DNA of 8,300 nucleotides from an uncultured Asticcacaulis sp. GTDB lineage: Bacteria > Pseudomonadota > Alphaproteobacteria > Caulobacterales > Caulobacteraceae. The DNA is taken from assembly GCA_946480125.1 (NCBI GenBank), contig CAMLIY010000136.1, positions 1 through 8,300 on the forward strand. The letters run 5' to 3'. Of the stretch, positions 1 to 6,163 are shown piece after piece (positions within the stretch are counted from its first letter, which is position 1; each line of letters opens with the position of its first letter). A model generated the notes under the pieces. That model was not told where the DNA came from and searched no databases. It saw only the letters and a program-made list of their open reading frames with translations. A program made the position numbers and the translations under genes.

Positions 1-313
1 CAGCAAAGCGAACCATGGTCACGCCGGAGACGCGCTGCAGAACTTCCGTGATCGAATTGTCCGGGAGCTTGCCCGCTTCGTCGGCCACGACCGACTCGAT
101 CATTGTGTCGGAATTCTTCTTCCGCTCCGTGGCATTCTGTAGTGCCTTACGACGCGCCGTGACGACGACGACCGTGTCATCCGGCTTTGCCGGCGCGGCT
201 TCGGTCGCGTCCTGTGCCAGCACCGGGACGGCAAAAGCCAGACCGGCGCAGAGCGTTGCAACTGAGGCCCCTGCCCACAGGAGCCCTTTTTGTGACTTGA
301 ACTTGTTTCGCAT
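1..313 (-). CDS. TonB-dependent receptor, N-terminal part (runs off left edge)
   Basis: Only the first 104 codons are in the window; the gene continues past base 1. The reading frame opens with ATG at 313-311, preceded by an AGGGAAG ribosome site at 318-324, and has no stop. The product begins with a Sec signal peptide: a basic start (MRNKFKSQKG), a hydrophobic stretch, and probable cleavage after AVPVLA near residue 33. A TonB-box-like segment DDTVVVVTARR follows at residues 45-55, then the start of the plug domain (IESVVADEAGKLPDNSITEV, then LQRVSGV). This order is typical of outer-membrane receptors that import large or scarce nutrients using energy from TonB. Between signal peptide and TonB box there is no room for an STN domain, so signalling through a FecR partner is not expected, unlike the receptor at 774-3704. 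The substrate is unknown. Confidence 0.87.
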   Translation of the reverse strand, partial: MRNKFKSQKGLLWAGASVATLCAGLAFAVPVLAQDATEAAPAKPDDTVVVVTARRKALQNATERKKNSDTMIESVVADEAGKLPDNSITEVLQRVSGVTMVRFA

Positions 314-456
314 TTTTCTTCCCTGATTGGCGAACGATGAATCGCGACCTTGCCGCCGCGGCATCTCCAATTTGATTATCTCGCGCGAGTTAGCGGTAAC
401 ATTCCCCTCAGCAAATGAAGACGCTATGCCCACGTTACTGGCTCATAACAGCCAAG

Positions 457-473
457 CATTTGTAGTACAAATG
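457..473. promoter_or_regulatory. 17-base palindrome, GntR-type operator candidate
   Basis: CATTTGTA-G-TACAAATG is a perfect inverted repeat with 8-base arms and a one-base centre. Its core TTGTAGTACAA fits the TNGTNNNACNA pattern known for operators of FadR/VanR-type GntR repressors. It lies about 145 bases upstream of the left receptor's start, in the AT-rich part of the intergenic region. Binding by a dimeric repressor is inferred; no regulator gene lies in the window. Confidence 0.45.
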
Positions 474-583
474 TATATTAAAGAATAAATGATGTAATGA
501 TTTAGATGTGACAAATATAATACATCAACATTATTATATTTTACTCACAGCATATTGCTCTGAAAACGAACATGTTTCCAGGT

Positions 584-595
584 GTACAATTGTAC
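584..595. promoter_or_regulatory. 12-base perfect palindrome sharing TACAA/TTGTA half-sites
   Basis: GTACAATTGTAC is a perfect palindrome 110 bases upstream of the palindrome at 457-473. It contains the same two half-sites in the opposite order (TACAA then TTGTA). This could be a second, differently spaced site for the same protein, or a chance palindrome in AT-rich DNA. Confidence 0.25.
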
Positions 596-726
596 GTCTA
601 TTGGGATATCAAATTACTTGCTGATAGCTACAACCAAGACCTGACGTTCTCCCGCTTGGCTCTTGTCGAATTCGAGCCTTTTGGGATGTAAGACGCAGGT
701 GGGCGATCACAGTGAACCGCGTAGCG

Positions 727-770
727 AAAAATTTATTGTCTGAGGTAATCAGAGCGTCCGGCTTAGCCGG
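727..770 (-). terminator. Possible weak terminator after the 976-residue receptor
   Basis: Just beyond the receptor stop (774-776), the minus-strand transcript would pass CCGGC-TAA-GCCGG (770-758), then TCTGA-TTACC-TCAGA (753-739), then an AT run ending AAATTTTT near 734-727. Stems are only 5 base pairs each and the U-run is a few bases away from the second stem, so factor-independent termination is possible but weak. Confidence 0.25.
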
Positions 771-773
771 TCA

Positions 774-3704
774 CTACCGGCGCAGACGCAAGGTAATGCT
801 GACCCTGCGATCGTAGACGCTATAGAAGCGTGGTTGATCGGCCCCGCTGAAATAGGTGCTCATAACGGGTCTGAGCACGTTATTGAACGCGAACCGCAAC
901 TGGGCCCCTCCACCGATCTCCCAGCCGACCGAGGCATCGAACACGCCAAAGGCGCGATCGTAGAGGGCCGAAAATCCAGACCCGACCCCCGACGTCGTTT
1001 CCAGGAAGCCACCGCGATAAGAATATGCGAGCCGGGCACTCAACGGGTTCGCGTCGTAATACAGTATGAAATTTCCGCTTTCCCTGGAAAGGCCAAGGAG
1101 CGGTAGCGCGTCGCCGGCTACCGGGCTTGGCGCATCAGATAGGGCGTAAGTGAAGTTGGCTTGAACGCCCAGTCCACTGCCGATAATAGGCAATTCAGGG
1201 AACAGCGCCTGGAAGCCCGTCTCGACCCCGCTGACATGACCCGTACCGCCATTACGTATTCTGGACACGGGGAGTGGGCCGTAACCCTCGAAATTCGGCA
1301 GATGGATGACTTCGGGTGCGACCACTTTTTCATAGAAGCCGGTTACACGCTTTGAAAACAGCGAGATGAATTCGTAGCTTCCTCCCGCTCGGTAATGCTC
1401 AAGCGAGAGGTCCCAGGACGTCGCCGTGATCGGTCTCAAGGCCGGGTTTCCGGCGGATCCCACCGGTGAGCTGTTCGGTCCGGTATAGCTGATATTCAGA
1501 TTGGGAGCGAGGTTTTCAAAATCGGGTCGAGTGAGCGTCCCCGAATTGGCCAAACGGAGCTGGAAGCCGCGGCCTAAGTCCGCTCGGAGATTGAAACTGG
1601 GCAAAAGGTAGCCATACCGCGTCCGACTCTCGATCGGCATCAAGCCGCCTGCGCCGCTTTCGAAGCCCGCTATCGTGAGGTGATTGGTGACATAGCGCAG
1701 CCCAAAGTTCCCATCGATTTGGATACCATCAAACGGGAGGCCATAATTGAGCTGCGCATAGGCGGCATAGGTTCGCTCGGCGCCAGAATAGGCATCTGCG
1801 GGATCCCAGGGTGGCTCACAGACGGTGTCGTTAAGCGCCTTGCAGATCGCCGTTACGTCTCGAACAAGGGATCTCGGAGCGCCAAGTACACCGGCGTTCA
1901 ATAACTGGTCACCCACGCGATCGTCGAAAAACGAAGAAATCGCTATCGGCATCGCTGCCCCCGCAATTGTCGATGCCGGGACCTGCTGAGTCAGATGTGA
2001 CCAACCACCTTCGCCAGATGTCACTGACTGTTCTGTTGCTCGCCCCCCCAAGTCGACGCTTCGGATCAGCGGATTGGACCCCACTGACCAATGCATATCA
2101 ACCTGAGCAGCCCGCAGGCTACTATCGGCGCGAAAGCGCCAGCTACTGGAATCTTGCACGACATATGACGCCGGCACCAGAAGAGATCCGCCCGTGAGGG
2201 TTAGCGCCGGTAGCTTACCGGTAAGGTCAAAGGAGAGTACATTGCTCGCGTAGGCGTTACTGGTCCCGATCCGAAGACCACCATAGACGTTGCGGCGGCT
2301 CGTGTCGGTTTGAGAGGCATCAACGCTGATCCATGAGCCAGGGCCAAATCGCCACTTGCCCGACAACGCGTCCTGATTCAGTCGCTCCCAAGAGTCGAAG
2401 TAGTTATTGGGTACGGTAACGACGATATTCCCGTAAGCGCCTGTACTGACGACGTTCGAGTTTGGCGCAAGTGTAAAAGCGGCGTCTGGCGCCGGCGTCA
2501 TGGGGCCATCGTTTGCGTAGACAACGACAGCATCGCCCGACGATCGGTAAGCGAAGCGATAACTTTCCCATTTGAGGCTTTTGCCATCCCGCCTCCACTC
2601 AGCCACCACGCCAATCGACTGCCGGCCGCGGTCGACATAATTGACAGAATTGCCGGTGCCGTGAGGCGCCAGGACAGGGCCACCGTCTGGTGCCGTGACC
2701 CCGAGATCATCGCGGTCTATAAAAGGCTCGATCCCGATCGAATCCAACCGCCCCGCAGAATCGCTGGATGCCGCGGTTACAAGCAGACCGAGTTCGCCGC
2801 CCAACATGTTAATCCGCGTGCTTCCCAGGAGATTGCCTTGCCACCGCTTTGTGTCGCTCAAATCATATTGGATTTGGCGCAGCGTCACATTCGCAATGCG
2901 GCCGGCAAAATCGAAAGGCGACCAGGTCTTCAAATTAACTACGCCGCCCACTCCCCCTTCAATGATTGGCGCAGTGGTCGTTTTCACGAGGCCAAGCTGC
3001 GAAAAGCCATCCGTAGGGACCGATCCCAAATCGAAAGTCCTTCGGGTGTCCGAAAAGAGCTGCCGGCCATTTAGAAGTACTCCGACCTGGGTTAGTCCGC
3101 GAACAGCGATCTGATCACCCTCACCCATATCACGGGTAATCTGGACACCCGACAAACGCTGCATGCCTTCGGCGAGATTGCTATCGGGCAGACGGCTGAT
3201 GTCCTCCGCCACAATCACGTCACGGGTATCGGCCGCCGCGCGCTTTTGCTGTCCTGCAGATTGTAGCGCCTGGCGTGTGCCGACAACATAGATAGTGGTT
3301 GTCGGCGCAACCTCCGACGTGTCGGCTTGCTGCCCCGAGGGAGTAACGACAGGCGCCTTCGCCGGCCGTGGGTAGACCCTCTGTACACCCGGCGCCAACT
3401 CGATGACGGTTAAGCCCGTTCCATCGAGCAGACGACGCAACGCCTCTTCTTTGTCCACGGAAGCTGCCAGGGCATGGCTTTTCTTTCCGCGCACCGCGCT
3501 GGCGTCGAAAACGATTTGCTCGCCCGATTGCAGAGAAAACGCGTTTAATGCCGCGACCAGGTCCTGGGAGGGAATGTTGTAATCGATCTTCGCCTCACGG
3601 GCGAAAGCCGATGTAGACCAAGACAACGCCGCGAACAAACACAAGACCCGCCACTTGATGTGGCGGCGTCTGATAATTTTAGCCCTCGTGCGGTCCTCCG
3701 CCAA
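774..3704 (-). CDS. TonB-dependent receptor with STN signalling domain (FecA type)
   Basis: A 976-residue outer-membrane receptor expected to bind a ligand at the surface, import it with TonB energy and report its presence to a FecR-type regulator. Residues 8-35 form a signal peptide with a long basic start (RRRHIKWR) and cleavage near TSAFA. Residues 37-108 are an STN (secretin/TonB short N-terminal) domain, including IPSQDLVAALNAFSLQSG. A TonB-box-like TTTIYVVGTR lies at 136-144, and the plug spans about 157-265 with SRLPDSNLAEGMQRLSGVQI and EGGVGGVVNLKT. The remaining roughly 700 residues are the beta-barrel. Cys621 and Cys629 may form a loop disulfide. The protein ends RRVSITLRLRR instead of the usual terminal aromatic residue. 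The start is TTG with AGGGG about 8 bases upstream; no ATG or GTG precedes the signal peptide in frame. The sigma and fecR-like genes directly upstream fit a FecIRA-type system. The ligand cannot be told from the sequence. Confidence 0.93.
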   Translation of the reverse strand: MAEDRTRAKIIRRRHIKWRVLCLFAALSWSTSAFAREAKIDYNIPSQDLVAALNAFSLQSGEQIVFDASAVRGKKSHALAASVDKEEALRRLLDGTGLTVIELAPGVQRVYPRPAKAPVVTPSGQQADTSEVAPTTTIYVVGTRQALQSAGQQKRAAADTRDVIVAEDISRLPDSNLAEGMQRLSGVQITRDMGEGDQIAVRGLTQVGVLLNGRQLFSDTRRTFDLGSVPTDGFSQLGLVKTTTAPIIEGGVGGVVNLKTWSPFDFAGRIANVTLRQIQYDLSDTKRWQGNLLGSTRINMLGGELGLLVTAASSDSAGRLDSIGIEPFIDRDDLGVTAPDGGPVLAPHGTGNSVNYVDRGRQSIGVVAEWRRDGKSLKWESYRFAYRSSGDAVVVYANDGPMTPAPDAAFTLAPNSNVVSTGAYGNIVVTVPNNYFDSWERLNQDALSGKWRFGPGSWISVDASQTDTSRRNVYGGLRIGTSNAYASNVLSFDLTGKLPALTLTGGSLLVPASYVVQDSSSWRFRADSSLRAAQVDMHWSVGSNPLIRSVDLGGRATEQSVTSGEGGWSHLTQQVPASTIAGAAMPIAISSFFDDRVGDQLLNAGVLGAPRSLVRDVTAICKALNDTVCEPPWDPADAYSGAERTYAAYAQLNYGLPFDGIQIDGNFGLRYVTNHLTIAGFESGAGGLMPIESRTRYGYLLPSFNLRADLGRGFQLRLANSGTLTRPDFENLAPNLNISYTGPNSSPVGSAGNPALRPITATSWDLSLEHYRAGGSYEFISLFSKRVTGFYEKVVAPEVIHLPNFEGYGPLPVSRIRNGGTGHVSGVETGFQALFPELPIIGSGLGVQANFTYALSDAPSPVAGDALPLLGLSRESGNFILYYDANPLSARLAYSYRGGFLETTSGVGSGFSALYDRAFGVFDASVGWEIGGGAQLRFAFNNVLRPVMSTYFSGADQPRFYSVYDRRVSITLRLRR

Positions 3705-3779
3705 GCGAATTGCCCCTGTTTACCGCAGACCTCGCCATTTCGCGGAATCCAACTCGCTCCCGAGCGTGAGGGACTCCTT

Positions 3780-3811
3780 TTAGACAGTACAGGTCGTGCG
3801 GAAGCGTTCCC
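3780..3811 (-). promoter_or_regulatory. Possible ECF-sigma promoter for the STN receptor
   Basis: In the 163-base gap between the fecR-like stop and the receptor start, the minus strand reads GGGAAC (3811-3806) and, 20 bases later, GTCTAA (3785-3780). The hexamers resemble the -35 GGAAC and -10 GTCTAA of many ECF promoters, and the receptor start is 76 bases downstream. The 20-base spacer is a few bases longer than usual, so this is a tentative call. Confidence 0.3.
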
Positions 3812-3843
3812 AAGTCTCTTTTTATTTGTATGACTATATGCCC

Positions 3844-3882
3844 CAAACCCCCATTTTTACCAAAGCATTATTCTGGGGTTTG
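3844..3882 (-). repeat. Inverted repeat across the fecR-like stop codon
   Basis: On the minus strand CAAACCCC (3882-3875) pairs perfectly with GGGGTTTG (3851-3844), leaving a 23-base loop that contains the stop codon (3870-3868). The stem is 8 base pairs. No U-run follows, so it is not a standard terminator. It could stabilise or attenuate the message between the regulator and the receptor. Part of the stem is set by the last codons of the regulator gene. Confidence 0.35.
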
Positions 3883-4872
3883 CAGGATCCAGACGCCGTT
3901 CTGCCTCTTTGCCGTCAAATGGGTGGTCGTCGATACGCCTAAGAGGAAGGCATTGACGTCGCCGGCTCGGTAAATTCCACTTACGCGCAGGTCGCCCCGA
4001 ACACCATCATCGACTTCCAAGGGCTTGGTGGTGTACCTGTTTACCGTCTCAATGGCATCGCGCAGCGGCGCGTCGACGAACACAAGCCGGCCCGTTGTCC
4101 ACGCCATAGCGTCATCTGCTGAAATAGACGCAAGGGTCGCACCATTGCCGTTGCCGGACCACTGCAGACGGTGTCCAGCAACAAAGGTATAGTTGGCCGC
4201 GTCGGCGAGCCGCTCATGGTTGGCGGCCGACCGGTAGCCGGCCTCCGTATCAAAACCCGCGAGCCGCCCCTCAACCAAATCCACAGTCAGGCTACGTCCG
4301 ACCTTATCGACCGTGAACTGTGTGCCAAGGGCGACGACGGCGTGGCCGTCGGCCACAACGCTAAACGGGCGGCGTGCGTCGTGACTGACTTCGAACTGCG
4401 CCCTCCCCCGGTCCAGCCAAATCCTACGCTCGCCGCCAGTTAACTTCACGCGAATCTGGCTGTCGGCATCGAGCAAGACTTTAGACCCATCGCTCAACGC
4501 GATCGTCTCTGTCTTAGCAAGGTGCGAGGTGTACACCTTTGGAGAAGTGAGCCAACTCAATCCCGAACCACCCGCTACCGCGACCGCCAGCACACAGACC
4601 ATCGCCACAATGAAACGCCGCTTCGGCGCCTGTGTTCGCTGAGACTTCTTTTGCCATGGCTCAACCAGTTGCGACGACTCGATGTCGTCCACAGGCAGCG
4701 GCAGAGCGCCCCACATAGACGCTGCCTGGTCGAACAGCGATCGGTTCTCTCCACTCTCCTCAAGCCAGCTTTCAAACGCGTCGCGATCGGCGTCATCAAG
4801 TGGTCCTTCAGCCAGCAGGCTGCACCACAACGCCGCTTCCTCGCGCGGAGATAGGTCAATGTCACTGGTCAA
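3868..4872 (-). CDS. FecR-family transmembrane anti-sigma/sigma regulator
   Basis: A 334-residue inner-membrane regulator that should hold or activate the neighbouring ECF sigma factor and receive a signal from the STN receptor. Residues 8-55 (SPREEAALWCSLLAEGPLDD, then FESWLEESGENRSLFDQAASMW) match the cytoplasmic N-terminal domain of FecR proteins (DUF4880 type). Residues 87-108 are one membrane helix after a basic KRR. Residues 115-205 form the periplasmic FecR domain, with TIALSDGSKVLLDADSQIRV and RRPFSVVADGHAVVALGTQF. Residues 258-330 (GRLVFVDAPLRDAIETVNRY) are the C-terminal STN-interacting region. The start is TTG: its first four bases overlap the sigma stop as TTGA, and an excellent GGAGG lies 7 bases upstream, while a stop codon in frame excludes a longer start. 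Coupled translation with the sigma gene is likely. Confidence 0.92.
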   Translation of the reverse strand: MTSDIDLSPREEAALWCSLLAEGPLDDADRDAFESWLEESGENRSLFDQAASMWGALPLPVDDIESSQLVEPWQKKSQRTQAPKRRFIVAMVCVLAVAVAGGSGLSWLTSPKVYTSHLAKTETIALSDGSKVLLDADSQIRVKLTGGERRIWLDRGRAQFEVSHDARRPFSVVADGHAVVALGTQFTVDKVGRSLTVDLVEGRLAGFDTEAGYRSAANHERLADAANYTFVAGHRLQWSGNGNGATLASISADDAMAWTTGRLVFVDAPLRDAIETVNRYTTKPLEVDDGVRGDLRVSGIYRAGDVNAFLLGVSTTTHLTAKRQNGVWILQTPE

Positions 4873-5387
4873 TGCCGCACCTCCGCATCAATGAGCCTAG
4901 ATGTCAGGTGTGCCAACGCCTTCGCCAGATGTTTGTGGATTGCACGAACGGACATGCCGTACTCACTTGCCAGCGTAATCACACTTTCTCCTTCAAGCCG
5001 CGACCGGCTGAATATATCACGGGTCTTCTCCGGAAGCTCGTCCAGGCATCTCGTCACAGCCCTCAACTCCTCACGGCCCGAAAAGCGACGATGCGGGTCT
5101 GACGTTTCCACACTCGCCGACTCAAGAACTTCCAGGTGCGCGATTGTTTGCCGTCGGGTTTTCAGGCGCCTGAACTGATCTTTCAATAAATTTGCTGCCA
5201 CCTGAAAGACGAAGCCATCGACGTTCTCCACCAGCCTAAAATTGGTGGCCATCAACCGCACGAAAACCTCCTGCACCAGATCCTCCGCATCTGGTATCGC
5301 CAAGCCCCTATTATAAAAAAAGGAAATCAACGCTGGACGGAAGCGCCGCTCAAGATTTTCGAACTGCGGACTTCTTTCCTGTGACAA
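4869..5387 (-). CDS. ECF sigma factor, FecI type
   Basis: An RNA polymerase sigma-70 family factor of the extracytoplasmic-function group. Region 2 includes FENLERRFRPALISFFYNRG, then DAEDLVQEVFVRL and NVDGFVFQVAANLLKDQFRR. Region 4 includes LDELPEKTRDIFSRSRLEGE and the helix-turn-helix ITLASEYGMSVRAIHKHLAKALAHL. The frame is open up to a TTG at 5504, giving 211 residues. The start chosen here is the TTG at 5387-5385, giving 172 residues. That matches the size of E. coli FecI, begins just before region 2, has AGG/GGG bases upstream, and lies downstream of a good promoter whose -35 box includes the TTG at 5504. The extra 39 residues of the long version (KAPKKYFPFWFIIGRK) do not look like sigma sequence. 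There is no ATG start in the usable region. The gene is followed directly by the fecR-like gene with a four-base overlap. Confidence 0.88.
   Translation of the reverse strand: MSQERSPQFENLERRFRPALISFFYNRGLAIPDAEDLVQEVFVRLMATNFRLVENVDGFVFQVAANLLKDQFRRLKTRRQTIAHLEVLESASVETSDPHRRFSGREELRAVTRCLDELPEKTRDIFSRSRLEGESVITLASEYGMSVRAIHKHLAKALAHLTSRLIDAEVRH
4880..4884 (-). promoter_or_regulatory. Strong ribosome site for the TTG-started fecR-like gene
   Basis: GGAGG, seven bases before the TTG at 4872, lies within the last codons of the sigma gene. It is what decides the unusual start of the regulator gene. Confidence 0.65.
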
Positions 5388-5475
5388 GGACCCAACCTGA
5401 ATAGATGCACCAACTGATGTAAGACGTATCTTCCGACCAATGATGAACCAAAAAGGAAAATATTTTTTTGGGGCT

Positions 5476-5504
5476 TTTATAAATGGCCGAAACTTGGCAT
5501 TCAA
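5476..5504 (-). promoter_or_regulatory. Sigma70-like promoter of the sigma/anti-sigma genes
   Basis: On the minus strand TTGAAT (5504-5499) is followed after exactly 17 bases by TATAAA (5481-5476). These match 4 of 6 and 5 of 6 bases of the -35 and -10 consensus with ideal spacing, and the downstream leader is AT-rich. Transcription would begin near 5469. This would make the sigma/regulator pair independent of the ORF upstream. The -35 box overlaps the TTGA that joins that ORF's stop with the nominal long sigma start. Confidence 0.5.
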
Positions 5505-5779
5505 ATCGGACGGTCGAAGAAAACTTCACCAGTGGGGGATATTTCCACGGCGGCGCGGACGCATTCCTCAAGACTGCCAAAGGCACGAATTTCCCTTAGC
5601 TCACCCGGCGCTTTAAGCGCAGCTTCCAAGACACCTGATAGACCACGTAGCGCCACGAAGAACGAACCGGCGTCCAATGGCCGAACAACGATTTTGGCCT
5701 GACGGTTACAAGAAGCATGCGAGCGTAGCTCCAGGAAGTCGGCAAGCGGAAGTTCAGGATTGGTCAACACAAGGTCCAC
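5501..5779 (-). CDS. Hypothetical protein, 92 codons, upstream of the sigma gene
   Basis: I do not recognise this protein. It starts with GTG at 5779 (stop TAA directly upstream) and ends in TGA at 5501. No clear ribosome site precedes it; a TTG three codons in (5770-5768) is another possible start. The sequence looks protein-like: an acidic, leucine-rich opening (LPLADFLELR), a central hydrophobic stretch (AKIVVRPLDAGSFFVALRGL) and a C-terminal helix followed by a strand (FGSLEECVRAAVEISPTGEV, then FFDRP). There is no signal peptide, membrane segment or recognised DNA-binding motif. Its 3' end holds the -35 box of the putative sigma promoter. It could be a small cytoplasmic regulator, an antitoxin-like protein or a remnant of something larger. 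Confidence 0.45.
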   Translation of the reverse strand: MDLVLTNPELPLADFLELRSHASCNRQAKIVVRPLDAGSFFVALRGLSGVLEAALKAPGELREIRAFGSLEECVRAAVEISPTGEVFFDRPI

Positions 5780-6012
5780 TTAAGCAAAACGCAACATTAA
5801 CGTACGCTTACAACAGGCTAAAATGCCCGGCCCGGCATAAATTTGAGTATTGAATGCGCACGTCTAGTTGGCCAGAGACCAAGCAATCTCGTGCATGAAG
5901 GCACACCACGCTGCAATACCAGTAGCGGCGACCTAGAGGGCAAGAATGATCTTTAAAGCGCAACAACATCTTTTGCAAGCATTTTTGTTTGATAAACTTA
6001 TTAAGGGTATAT

Positions 6013-6057
6013 GATAACGTTTCGCGCCAATGAAGCTGTCGCGATCTTGGCGTTATC
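6013..6057. repeat. Imperfect inverted repeat, possible operator or element-end site
   Basis: The left arm GATAACG (6013-6019) plus CGCCAA (6025-6030) mirrors the right arm TTGGCG-TTATC (6047-6057), except for a 5-6 base insertion in the left arm. The centre includes TGTCGCGATC. It lies about 110 bases beyond the stop of the LPD7 gene. Its role is unknown; regulator binding, a recombination site or a transfer-origin structure are all possible. Confidence 0.3.
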
Positions 6058-6120
6058 GCGTTGCCCTGACAGGACTTTGCCGCTGACACGAACAAGATGA
6101 TGAGGCGCAATTGAGCTTTC

Positions 6121-6136
6121 AGACGGTTAGTCGTCT
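6121..6136. repeat. Short stem after the LPD7 gene
   Basis: AGACG-GTTAGT-CGTCT forms a 5-base-pair stem about 28 bases beyond the LPD7 stop. No U-run follows on the minus strand, so at best it is a weak 3'-end structure for the transfer operon. Confidence 0.2.
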
Positions 6137-6163
6137 CAAATCAAAGCTATGAAGTCCAAGACG

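Larger units (their letters stand above)
314..773. other. AT-rich intergenic region upstream of the left receptor
   Basis: This gene-free stretch separates the stop of the 976-residue receptor from the start of the left receptor. The core at roughly 455-560 is strikingly AT-rich compared with the flanking genes. It must hold the promoter of the left receptor. A minus-strand TATAAT is readable near 533-540, but no well-spaced -35 box partners it, so no promoter is called. It contains two palindromes with shared half-sites (457-473 and 584-595), a hairpin pair near 739-770, and a plus-strand stem GGCTC/GAGCC (658-662 with 674-678) followed by TTTT. No plus-strand gene is present for that last structure to terminate. 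No credible ORF is seen. Confidence 0.7.
5780..6163. other. Gene-free stretch between transfer genes and receptor locus
   Basis: A 384-base region at the change from conjugation-type genes (right) to the signalling and receptor genes (left). It contains the dyad at 6013-6057, a short stem at 6121-6136, and ATGCC/GGCAT arms (5823-5827 and 5834-5838) followed by a short T-run on the minus strand. A 100-codon minus-strand ORF fits in it, but its Cys/His/Arg-rich composition is not protein-like. No tRNA or obvious attachment core is seen. Confidence 0.55.

Noticed and set aside
15..326. Plus-strand ORF of 103 codons at the left edge
   Set aside because: It is antisense to the signal peptide, TonB box and plug start of the left receptor, which is the convincing frame.
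658..682. Plus-strand hairpin GGCTC/GAGCC followed by TTTT
   Set aside because: It has the form of a terminator, but the stem is only 5 base pairs and no plus-strand gene lies upstream.
2661..3114. Overlapping plus-strand ORFs of 137 and 139 codons
   Set aside because: They lie inside the plug and early-barrel region of the STN receptor and have no recognisable content.
2008..4932. Direct repeat of 14 bases, CCTTCGCCAGATGT, at 2008-2021 and 4919-4932
   Set aside because: The copies lie inside two unrelated coding genes. One match of this length is not surprising by chance in 8.3 kb, and the flanks do not match.
5808..6110. Minus-strand ORF of 100 codons in the gap after the LPD7 gene
   Set aside because: Composition is rich in Cys, Arg, His and Leu with no domain-like pattern, no ribosome site was evident, and it overlaps inverted repeats. 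It reads as non-coding DNA.
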